Assembly: GCA_030612385.1 (NCBI GenBank)
Contig: JAUWNZ010000071.1
Coordinates: 1-6,836, forward strand
Length of the DNA stretch: 6,836 nucleotides
Direction of reading: 5' to 3'
Source: Pseudomonadota bacterium
Lineage (GTDB): Bacteria > Desulfobacterota > Syntrophia > Syntrophales > JADFWA01
Part shown: positions 1 through 5,092 of the stretch, piece after piece
Layout: each line of letters begins with the position of its first letter
Numbering within the stretch: the first letter of the stretch is position 1
The notes under the pieces: model-generated
Databases searched by the model: none
The model's input: only the letters and a program-made list of their open reading frames with translations
What the model was told of the DNA's origin: nothing
Translations under genes and position numbers: made by a program

Positions 1-1
1 G

Positions 2-433
2 GCATGCGATCTCAAGATAGCAAGCGACAGGGCAAAGTTTATGTGCGGCTTTGTAAAGATCGGTCTTTTCCCGGGTTTTGGCGCCACCTGGCTCTATCCC
101 AGAGCTATGGGACTGGCAAAGGGTCTTGAAATGCTGTTTACCGGAGACATGCTTACCGCGACAGAGGCCGGAGAGATAGGCATGATCAATAAATTATCGT
201 CTCCGGAAGAACTCGAGAGCACTACCCTGGCCATGGCCAAAAAGATTGTCAATGGCCCTCCTGTCGCTATAAGGTTAATGAAGTCACAGGTGTACAAAGG
301 GCTGGCAACAGATCTGGATACAGCCCTGGACGAAGCTGCCGTTTGCGAATCCATTACGCTTGCATCAAAAGACCATATCGAAGGGATCACAGCCTTTCGG
401 GAAAAGAGGCCGACAGCCTTTAAGGGAAATTAA
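2..433 (+). CDS. Crotonase-family protein (enoyl-CoA hydratase/isomerase-like), 5'-truncated by window edge
   Basis: The reading frame is open from base 2 and gives 143 residues before the TAA stop. It begins inside the crotonase core, at ACDLKIASDRAKF, which matches the family's CD-x-x-x-A-x-x-x-AxF segment. The ATG at 41 is therefore internal, and roughly 110-120 N-terminal residues lie before the window. The rest follows the family: an 'IGLFPGFGATWLYPR' loop, a 'FTGDMLTATEAGEIGMINKL' segment, then the C-terminal trimerisation helices ending in FREKRPTAFKGN. Crotonases act on acyl-CoA thioesters in the cytoplasm. By eye, residue 17 (Phe) stands where rat enoyl-CoA hydratase has catalytic Glu164, and the PaaG-type 'PD' acid is also absent (PG, residues 24-25). 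Simple hydratase activity is therefore doubtful; an isomerase, hydrolase or decarboxylase-like role is possible. The first catalytic Glu and the oxyanion-hole residues lie outside the window. Family membership is near certain; substrate is unknown. Confidence 0.93.
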   Translation, partial: ACDLKIASDRAKFMCGFVKIGLFPGFGATWLYPRAMGLAKGLEMLFTGDMLTATEAGEIGMINKLSSPEELESTTLAMAKKIVNGPPVAIRLMKSQVYKGLATDLDTALDEAAVCESITLASKDHIEGITAFREKRPTAFKGN

Positions 434-497
434 ATATAACTACTCAGGTAGCCACCAAGACACAAAGACACAGAAGATGTTTGTAAATTTCAGCGCT

Positions 498-537
498 CCT
501 TATCTGATAACTTTGACAATTAAAATTATCAGGAAGG
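498..537. promoter_or_regulatory. Dyad symmetry (operator or hairpin) upstream of elbB
   Basis: CTGATAA (504-510) and TTATCAG (526-532) are a perfect 7-base inverted repeat with a 15-base centre. An outer CCTT (498-501) also pairs with AAGG (534-537). The centre carries TTGACA (513-518), a candidate -35 box. A repressor binding this dyad would cover the promoter; alternatively it is just the core fold of the surrounding repeat element. There is no U-tract after it, so it is not an intrinsic terminator. Confidence 0.4.
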
Positions 538-543
538 TATCAT
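513..543 (+). promoter_or_regulatory. Candidate sigma70-type promoter for the elbB cluster
   Basis: A perfect TTGACA (513-518) is followed after 19 bases by TATCAT (538-543, five of six matches to TATAAT). The 19-base spacer is longer than the preferred 17, which weakens the call. It would give a leader of about 100 bases before elbB at 651. It is the best promoter-like pair I see in this gap. Confidence 0.35.
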
Positions 544-650
544 AGTGTTGTTCTTTTAGAGAGATGACAAGAGTAATAAGGCTTTAATTTTAGTGCCTTA
601 GTGGCTGAGTGGCTGAGTAATAATTGAATAGCAAAAAAAGGGGATAGATC

Positions 651-1307
651 ATGACGAAGAAAATTGGCGTGTTATTGTCCGGGTGTGGCGTGTTTGACGG
701 CACTGAGATCCATGAGGCCGTATTGACGTTGCTGACGCTGGACAGGGCGGGCGCTGAAATTATCTGCATGGCGCCGGATATCGATCAAATGCACGTTGTA
801 AATCACATCACACAGGAAGTGACCGGCGAAAAACGCAATGTCCTTGTAGAATCTGCCAGGATTGCGAGAGGCGAGATCAGGAACTTAAAGGATGTTCCCG
901 CCTCTGATCTGGACGCTCTGATTATGCCGGGGGGGCTGGGCGCCGCCAAGAATCTGAGCGATTTTGCTATAAAAGGAACAGGCGCCTCTGTTCATCCGGA
1001 GGTGAAACGCATCTTACGGGAGATGGTCTCGGCAGGCAAACCCGTCGGCGCAATCTGTATCGCCCCTGCAACACTGACAAAAGCTCTTTCAGGTAAAAAG
1101 CCTGAGGTGACCATTGGCAATGATCAACAGACGGCATCGGCCATAGAGGCCATGGGTGGCACGCATAAGACATGCACAGTAGACATGATTCATATTGATC
1201 AGAAGAACAAAATTGTGACCACACCAGCTTACATGCTGGGACCCGGCATCAAGGATGTTGCGCTTGGCATTGAGAAGCTTGTGAATCAGATTATGTCAAT
1301 GGTTTGA
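651..1307 (+). CDS. elbB: ElbB-type DJ-1/PfpI family protein (isoprenoid biosynthesis glyoxalase ElbB)
   Basis: The 218-residue product matches the length (about 217) and motifs of E. coli ElbB: SGCGVFDGTEIHEAVLTLL near the N-terminus (10-28), KRNVLVESARIARGEIR (61-77), LDALIMPGGLGAAKNLSDF (87-105), GKPVGAICIAPA (129-140) and NKIVTTPAYML (186-196). The nucleophile-elbow cysteine of the superfamily is Cys136, and Glu19 corresponds to the conserved acidic partner. The protein is soluble and has a class I glutamine-amidotransferase-like fold. E. coli ElbB has been reported to have glyoxalase activity and was linked to isoprenoid yield, but its true cellular role is not settled. A GGGG-containing Shine-Dalgarno (640-644) lies seven bases before the ATG, which fixes the start. 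Two stops in a row (TGA TAG, 1305-1310) end it. It is the first gene of the packed run to 4757, and its presence beside acyl-CoA genes is unexplained. A neutral possibility is protection against reactive aldehydes. Confidence 0.92.
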   Translation: MTKKIGVLLSGCGVFDGTEIHEAVLTLLTLDRAGAEIICMAPDIDQMHVVNHITQEVTGEKRNVLVESARIARGEIRNLKDVPASDLDALIMPGGLGAAKNLSDFAIKGTGASVHPEVKRILREMVSAGKPVGAICIAPATLTKALSGKKPEVTIGNDQQTASAIEAMGGTHKTCTVDMIHIDQKNKIVTTPAYMLGPGIKDVALGIEKLVNQIMSMV

Positions 1308-1337
1308 TAGTTGAAGTCCATAACAAAGGTGTTAAAT

Positions 1338-2150
1338 ATGAAAGAAGACATGATACTGGCTGAACGTGAAGGCCTGATCGGAACCATATCCATTAACAAC
1401 CCGGCCAAGAATAACGCGATAAGCAAGGAGATGTTCGATAAAATCGATGACACTCTTCGTGAGATGGAGGAAGAGGAAATCAGGGTAGTTATCATAAAAG
1501 GAAGTGGTAACTGCAAGTTCTTCTCTTCCGGTTTCGATATCGGCACCTTTTCCGATCACATACCGCCACCGGATGAGACTCTGGAGGAAACAGGGGAGAA
1601 ATACGAAAAGGAGCATTACAAGCTGACGCTGAGGACCATTGAAAATATTGGGATGCCTGTCATTGCCATGATCAATGGGCATTGCATCGGCGCCGGCGCC
1701 GATATCTCAGCCGCATGTGATTTCAGATATGCAGCATCGGGTCTGAAGATTGGCCTGCCTCCCGTAAAGATAAACATAATCTACAATGAAGAGGGCATAG
1801 GGCGTATAATCAGGACTGTGGGTCTTGCCAGGGCAAAGGAGCTGTTTTTTTTGGGAAATTATATTTCATCCGAAGAGGCATACGCAATGGGCTTCATCAA
1901 CAAGATTCTCCCCAGGGAGGAGCTTGAGGAGTTTACCATGGGAATCGCCAGAAGCCTCACTGAGGCTGCGCCACTTGCCTTAAGAGGCATGAAAAAGATA
2001 TTTTCCTCTTTTATCGAACAACAAATGCTAAGTAAGGAAAGGGTAGAGGATGCCACACGGTTAATCGTAGAGGCAATGAGGAGTGAAGATCTGGTTGAGG
2101 CGGTGGAGGCCTTCATGCAAAAGCGAAAGCCCGTTTACAAGGGAAGGTGA
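1338..2150 (+). CDS. Crotonase-family protein, methylmalonyl-CoA decarboxylase-like subgroup
   Basis: I chose the ATG at 1338 because AAAGGTG (1325-1331) lies just before it, giving 270 residues. An upstream TTG at 1311 has no such site. The crotonase fold is clear: FFSSGFDIG (61-69, first oxyanion-hole segment), INGHCIGAGADISAACDFRYA (112-132, second oxyanion-hole segment), LPPVKINIIYNEEGIGRI (140-157) and a C-terminal FMQKRKPVYKGR. By eye, the first catalytic Glu of enoyl-CoA hydratase is Asp122 here and the second is Pro141 or nearby. The segment PV-x5-YN-x2-GI resembles E. coli methylmalonyl-CoA decarboxylase (ScpB/YgfG), whose catalytic Tyr140 would match Tyr149; that enzyme's active-site His is Phe here (FSSGFDI). 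Decarboxylase, hydrolase or isomerase activity is therefore possible and hydratase less so. It lies 30 bases after elbB and 70 before the CoA-transferase, so an operon is likely. It differs clearly from the partial crotonase at 2-433, so it is not a recent duplicate. Confidence 0.9.
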   Translation: MKEDMILAEREGLIGTISINNPAKNNAISKEMFDKIDDTLREMEEEEIRVVIIKGSGNCKFFSSGFDIGTFSDHIPPPDETLEETGEKYEKEHYKLTLRTIENIGMPVIAMINGHCIGAGADISAACDFRYAASGLKIGLPPVKINIIYNEEGIGRIIRTVGLARAKELFFLGNYISSEEAYAMGFINKILPREELEEFTMGIARSLTEAAPLALRGMKKIFSSFIEQQMLSKERVEDATRLIVEAMRSEDLVEAVEAFMQKRKPVYKGR

Positions 2151-2220
2151 TCTGATTATATTGGTTGAGGTGAGTTTATATGAGTAGCTACAAACAATAC
2201 ACAAAAGGAGGCTTAATAAT

Positions 2221-3411
2221 ATGGCAACAGAACGAAGAACAACGCTGGAAGGCATTACTATCGCGGACTTTAGCCACGCGTTAGCCGCGCCTTATGGTGT
2301 GGCGCTGCTGGCCGATATGGGCGCAGACGTTATAAAGCTCGAGGAACCCAAGGGCGATCCCATGCGCCACACAGCCGGGGGCACCTGGAATGTCATGACC
2401 AACCGCAATAAGCGAAATATCTCACTGGATCTCAAGAGCGATAAAGGCAAAGAGGTGGCCAAGCGTATCCTCAGCAAGGCGGATGTTGTGGTGGAAAGCT
2501 TTACACCCGGCGCCATAGAGAGACTTGGTCTCGGATACGAGACCGTGCGAGAGTACAACCCTAAGATCATCTACTGTTCCATATCCGGATTTGGCCAGAC
2601 AGGTCCGTATCGGGATCTGCGTGGCTTTGATGTCGTCGCTCAGGCAGCATCCGGTCTGATGTTGAATACAGGCGACGCGGACAGGCCGCCTGTGCGTGTT
2701 GGCACATCGGCAGTCGATTTAGGTTCCGGCGCAATCCTGGCTCTCGCGATAGTCCTGGCTCTGAGAGATCGAGAGAAGACAGGCAAAGGTCAGAGAATAG
2801 ATATAAGTCTTTTTGAAACGGCGCTCTCCTGGATGTCTCAATATGCGCTTGGATATATTATGACCGACCAGCTTCCCCAGAGGCTGGGTTCCGGGTTTGC
2901 CGCCTTCTGTCCCTATAAAGTTTATGAAGCCTCTGATGGGTATGTCTTTGTCGGTTGTGCTTTAGACGCTATGTTCAAAAACTTTCGCGACGCTTTCGAT
3001 CTTACTGAATTGGAGGATCCAGAATACCTTAAAACGAAGGCTCGTCTCAAAGACAGGGAAAAGATTGATGATATTGTCCAAAAGGCTATGAGTAATTACA
3101 CGGTCAAGGATATTGTGGAACGGTTGAGAAAAGTGGGTGTGCCCTGTTCACCTGTAAACAGCGTGAAGGATACCCTGGAAGATCCGCATGCAGAGGCACG
3201 CGGTATCTATGCCTCTATGACTCATCCGCAGGCTGGGGCTGTAAAATTCACACATACGCCCATCATGCGGGACGGCAAATTTGCTGAAATACATTCCCAT
3301 TCACCTGCCCTCGGTGAGCATACCCGTGATATTCTGGCCGAGTTGAGCTATTCCGATAATGAAATCAATGAATTATTGGCATCAGGTGCTGCTGTTGCGG
3401 CGGAAAAATAG
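2221..3411 (+). CDS. CaiB/BaiF family (family III) CoA-transferase
   Basis: The 396-residue length is typical of the family. N-terminal features include ADFSHALAAPYGVALLADMGADVIKLE (15-41, the family's nucleotide/CoA-binding start) and GDPMRH (45-50). Further on come NRNKRNISLDLKS (61-73), ISGFGQTGPY (121-130) and RGFDVVAQAASGLM (134-147). The catalytic Asp that forms the mixed anhydride and glutamyl-like intermediates in formyl-CoA transferase (Asp169) corresponds to Asp166 in VDLGSGAILA. It is followed by TGKGQRIDISLFE (187-199) and a C-terminal SPALGEHTRDIL (361-372). The enzyme moves CoA from one acyl-CoA to a free carboxylate in the cytoplasm; carnitine, bile acid, succinate/benzylsuccinate and mesaconate versions exist, and this sequence alone does not say which. 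A strong AAAAGGAGG (2203-2211) supports the start. Adjacent crotonases suggest it supplies or recycles their acyl-CoA substrate. The radical SAM gene starts 21 bases after its stop. Confidence 0.95.
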   Translation: MATERRTTLEGITIADFSHALAAPYGVALLADMGADVIKLEEPKGDPMRHTAGGTWNVMTNRNKRNISLDLKSDKGKEVAKRILSKADVVVESFTPGAIERLGLGYETVREYNPKIIYCSISGFGQTGPYRDLRGFDVVAQAASGLMLNTGDADRPPVRVGTSAVDLGSGAILALAIVLALRDREKTGKGQRIDISLFETALSWMSQYALGYIMTDQLPQRLGSGFAAFCPYKVYEASDGYVFVGCALDAMFKNFRDAFDLTELEDPEYLKTKARLKDREKIDDIVQKAMSNYTVKDIVERLRKVGVPCSPVNSVKDTLEDPHAEARGIYASMTHPQAGAVKFTHTPIMRDGKFAEIHSHSPALGEHTRDILAELSYSDNEINELLASGAAVAAEK

Positions 3412-3431
3412 ATAAGAGGTGTAGTTGTTAA

Positions 3432-4757
3432 GTGGATAAAAACCTCAGGCCGGAAACAGCCTGGGGTTTACCACTTTCATCAAAAGTATATTATATGAAC
3501 TCATTAACCGTAAAAGATCTTGATATAAATACTCCATATCCGATATTGAGCCGCATGGAGTTCATCGAGAAAATCCATAAAAGACAGGAAGAAATAAAAG
3601 ATTCTCTTGAAATTCACGATAGTGGATTATCCGTGTGGACGAAAACGCCTACCGGCAAGACCCTCTCAAAGGGATGCCAGACATGTAAAACCGGAACATG
3701 GCAATGCCTGTATGTCGGCAAAAAATGCAACATAGATTGTATTTATTGCGCTCAGGGCACAATGCGGGAGAAGATGGCGGAGCCGGAACGTCCTGATCTC
3801 ATAAATGACTCATATCATATTGAAGAGGTCAAAAACATGTTTAATGATCCCGGCGCGATATGGGCAGGCTCAAATATCCGGGGCATCGGTTATTCCGGCG
3901 GTGAGCCATTTATATATCTGGATAAGGTCCTCAATTTAGCGGAATTCGTGTCCAGGTATCATGACCATATCTATCAGTGGATATATACAAATGGCCTGCT
4001 TGTCACTGAAGATAAACTGAAATCGCTTTATGATGTTGGTGTAAGAGAAATAAGATTCCATATCGGAGCAACCAATTTCAATAAAAAAGTCTTGAATAAT
4101 CTCGAAATGGCAAAAGGAATAATGGATTATGTAAATGTCGAGAGCCCGTCCACCCCCGAGTTGAAGGAATTTCTGATTGATAAAAAGGGAATACACCGGC
4201 TGGAGGCTGTGGGCGTGTATCAGATAAATCTCGGAGAACTAAGCACGGTAGCTGTAAATGAGATGACCAAATTCCTCCTGGGACATAAAAGGGCGCTGGA
4301 ATATTTTCAGAAGAATCAAGTGTATGTTTGTGATTCAATAATCGGCACATCGGTTGCGGGAAGAAATCTGTCACAGTTTTATATATCCCCAACGATATCG
4401 AGAGAAATCACGTATGATATAATGGGATATGTTGTTGAAAACAATATAGATATATTGATAAATGATTGTTCCCAGGATGCCAAGCATATTCAAAGACTCC
4501 AGAAAAACACCAATGAACAAAATGCAGATGTAATACTAAAAAACCTTTCGCATGACAAGAGGTCCATTCAAAAACTTCTGAAAGATATTAGCGAGCGAAA
4601 ACTAAATATGATAAGGAAGCATAAGAAACCTAACACACAAGATTATTACATGAAGATATTAATTCAGGATATCACCAATAAAGATGATAAAGGTTACCAT
4701 CTCAACCTGGGAGAGCTTTTGAGTTCAATTGGCGATCAACTGGATATCAAATTTTAG
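3432..4757 (+). CDS. Radical SAM protein of unknown function, cysteine-rich
   Basis: This 441-residue protein has the radical SAM cluster motif CNIDCIYC (Cys99, Cys103, Cys106; Cx3Cx2C) and the SAM-contact motif GYSGGEPF (153-160). YTNGLLV (185-191) fits the next strand of the partial TIM barrel. Just before the motif sit Cys82, Cys85 and Cys92 (CQTC-x6-C), and Cys300 and Cys346 follow later, so an extra metal site is possible. Residues about 345-400 are charged and helix-like, rich in Lys, Gln and Asn. There is no clear SPASM domain and no signal peptide. I do not recognise the reaction. The GTG at 3432 is preceded by AGAGGTG (3415-3421); the ATG at 3495 is an alternative with a weaker site. 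The gene is AT-rich: 60-base stretches at 4381-4560 are 32-33% G+C, against 60% at 2281-2340 and 2701-2760 in the CoA-transferase. This may point to a separate origin. Confidence 0.9.
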   Translation: MDKNLRPETAWGLPLSSKVYYMNSLTVKDLDINTPYPILSRMEFIEKIHKRQEEIKDSLEIHDSGLSVWTKTPTGKTLSKGCQTCKTGTWQCLYVGKKCNIDCIYCAQGTMREKMAEPERPDLINDSYHIEEVKNMFNDPGAIWAGSNIRGIGYSGGEPFIYLDKVLNLAEFVSRYHDHIYQWIYTNGLLVTEDKLKSLYDVGVREIRFHIGATNFNKKVLNNLEMAKGIMDYVNVESPSTPELKEFLIDKKGIHRLEAVGVYQINLGELSTVAVNEMTKFLLGHKRALEYFQKNQVYVCDSIIGTSVAGRNLSQFYISPTISREITYDIMGYVVENNIDILINDCSQDAKHIQRLQKNTNEQNADVILKNLSHDKRSIQKLLKDISERKLNMIRKHKKPNTQDYYMKILIQDITNKDDKGYHLNLGELLSSIGDQLDIKF

Positions 4758-4838
4758 TCTAAGGTTCTTCCTGAGCTAATTGCTGTTTAACCTACTTGCT
4801 ATTATTAAGTAAAAAAACGGGCGGGAAACAAAAAATTA

Positions 4839-4867
4839 TTGACACAGGTATCCGATATTGGTATAAA
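4839..4867 (+). promoter_or_regulatory. trp promoter (extended -10)
   Basis: A perfect -35 TTGACA (4839-4844), a 17-base spacer and TATAAA (4862-4867, five of six) make a near-consensus sigma70 promoter. TG at 4859-4860 adds an extended -10. Transcription should begin near 4873-4875, about 22 bases before the leader peptide. I see no TrpR-like operator palindrome over it, so attenuation is probably the main control visible here. The 80 bases between the radical SAM stop and this promoter (4758-4838) show no gene and no convincing terminator. Confidence 0.8.
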
Positions 4868-4895
4868 GAGATATTTTGTGAAAGGTATTCAAGTA

Positions 4896-4976
4896 ATGGA
4901 TGAAAAGGCATTATTAGCAAGTAACTGGTGGTGGCAGAACTTAAATATAGAGGTTTGCCCACCGCTTAAAGTGTAA
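4896..4976 (+). CDS. trpL: trp operon leader peptide
   Basis: A 26-codon reading frame runs from ATG 4896 to TAA 4974-4976 with three consecutive Trp codons (TGG at 4926-4934; residues 11-13 in the context ASNWWWQN). AAAGG (4881-4885) is a plausible ribosome site ten bases upstream. It lies between a strong promoter and a hairpin terminator and directly ahead of trpE, the classic layout of a trp leader. The peptide itself has no known function. Its role is to sense charged tRNA-Trp: the ribosome stalls on the Trp run when Trp is scarce. Its stop codon is seven bases past segment 2 of the attenuator, so a ribosome reaching the end would mask that segment and let the terminator fold. Confidence 0.88.
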   Translation: MDEKALLASNWWWQNLNIEVCPPLKV

Positions 4977-5041
4977 TATAAACTGAAAAAGAATACTGCG
5001 AGGCCGTGGAGGACCTGCTTGAGTGCTCCGCGGCCTTTTTT
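4926..5041 (+). promoter_or_regulatory. Tryptophan attenuator: competing leader RNA structures
   Basis: Three exclusive pairings can be drawn. The 1:2 stem joins GGTGGCA (4930-4936, inside the Trp codons) with TGCCCACC (4956-4963), with one bulged C. The 2:3 antiterminator joins CCACCGCTT (4959-4967) with AGGCCGTGG (5001-5009): eight of nine positions pair, including one G-U, with one C-C mismatch. The 3:4 stem is the terminator at 5001-5036. The antiterminator covers exactly the 5' arm of the terminator. A ribosome stalled on the Trp codons blocks segment 1 and frees segment 2, so trpE is read; with Trp plentiful the terminator forms. The pairings were worked out by hand without energy calculation. 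Confidence 0.82.
5001..5041 (+). terminator. Rho-independent terminator of the trp leader
   Basis: AGGCCGTGGAG (5001-5011) pairs with CTCCGCGGCCT (5026-5036) in an 11-base-pair stem that has one G-U pair. A 14-base loop separates the arms, and a run of six T (5036-5041) follows. It ends the attenuated transcript about 165-170 bases after the predicted start and about 50 bases before trpE. Confidence 0.88.
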
Positions 5042-5092
5042 GTTTAGAAGTAAATTTAAGTAACACAATCAAAAACGAAAGGGCCTCCAATC

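Larger units (their letters stand above)
435..626. repeat. Inverted-repeat-bounded intergenic element (MITE-like)
   Basis: The gap between the partial crotonase and elbB holds no convincing gene. It starts two bases after the crotonase stop with TATAACTACTCAGGTAGCC, followed by ACCAAGACACAAAGACAC (to about 471). Its right end, read on the other strand from 626 back to about 584, is CAATTATTACTCAGCCAC, then TCAGCCACTAAGGCACTAAA. The two ends share TACTCAG plus AGCCAC(C/T)AAG(A/G)CAC, so they form an imperfect inverted pair. An 8-base direct duplication (GTGGCTGA at 601-608 and 609-616) sits in the right end. The same ATAACTACTCAG motif recurs around and after trpE. This could be one small non-autonomous element or two separate repeats in opposite orientation. 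No transposase is present. Confidence 0.55.

Noticed and set aside
41..433. ATG at 41 as the start of a short crotonase gene
   Set aside because: The frame is open upstream to base 2 and those residues (ACDLKIASDRAKF) are conserved crotonase core, so the gene starts before the window.
360..545. A 61-codon + strand frame covering the crotonase end and the repeat
   Set aside because: It overlaps conserved crotonase codons in another frame, runs into repeat DNA, has no ribosome site and resembles no protein I know.
1311..1337. TTG at 1311 as the crotonase start
   Set aside because: It has no ribosome site, while ATG 1338 has AAAGGTG at a good distance and gives the usual N-terminus for the family.
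1332..1682. Minus-strand open frames opposite the second crotonase (and similarly opposite trpE at 5213-5587 and the radical SAM gene at 4078-4392)
   Set aside because: They lie opposite strongly conserved coding sequence, show no family motifs and no ribosome sites. They are by-products of the real genes' codon use.
4793..4811. TACTT...AAGTA hairpin as a terminator for the radical SAM gene
   Set aside because: The five-base AT stem is followed by A residues, not T, on the coding strand. It would not work as an intrinsic terminator.
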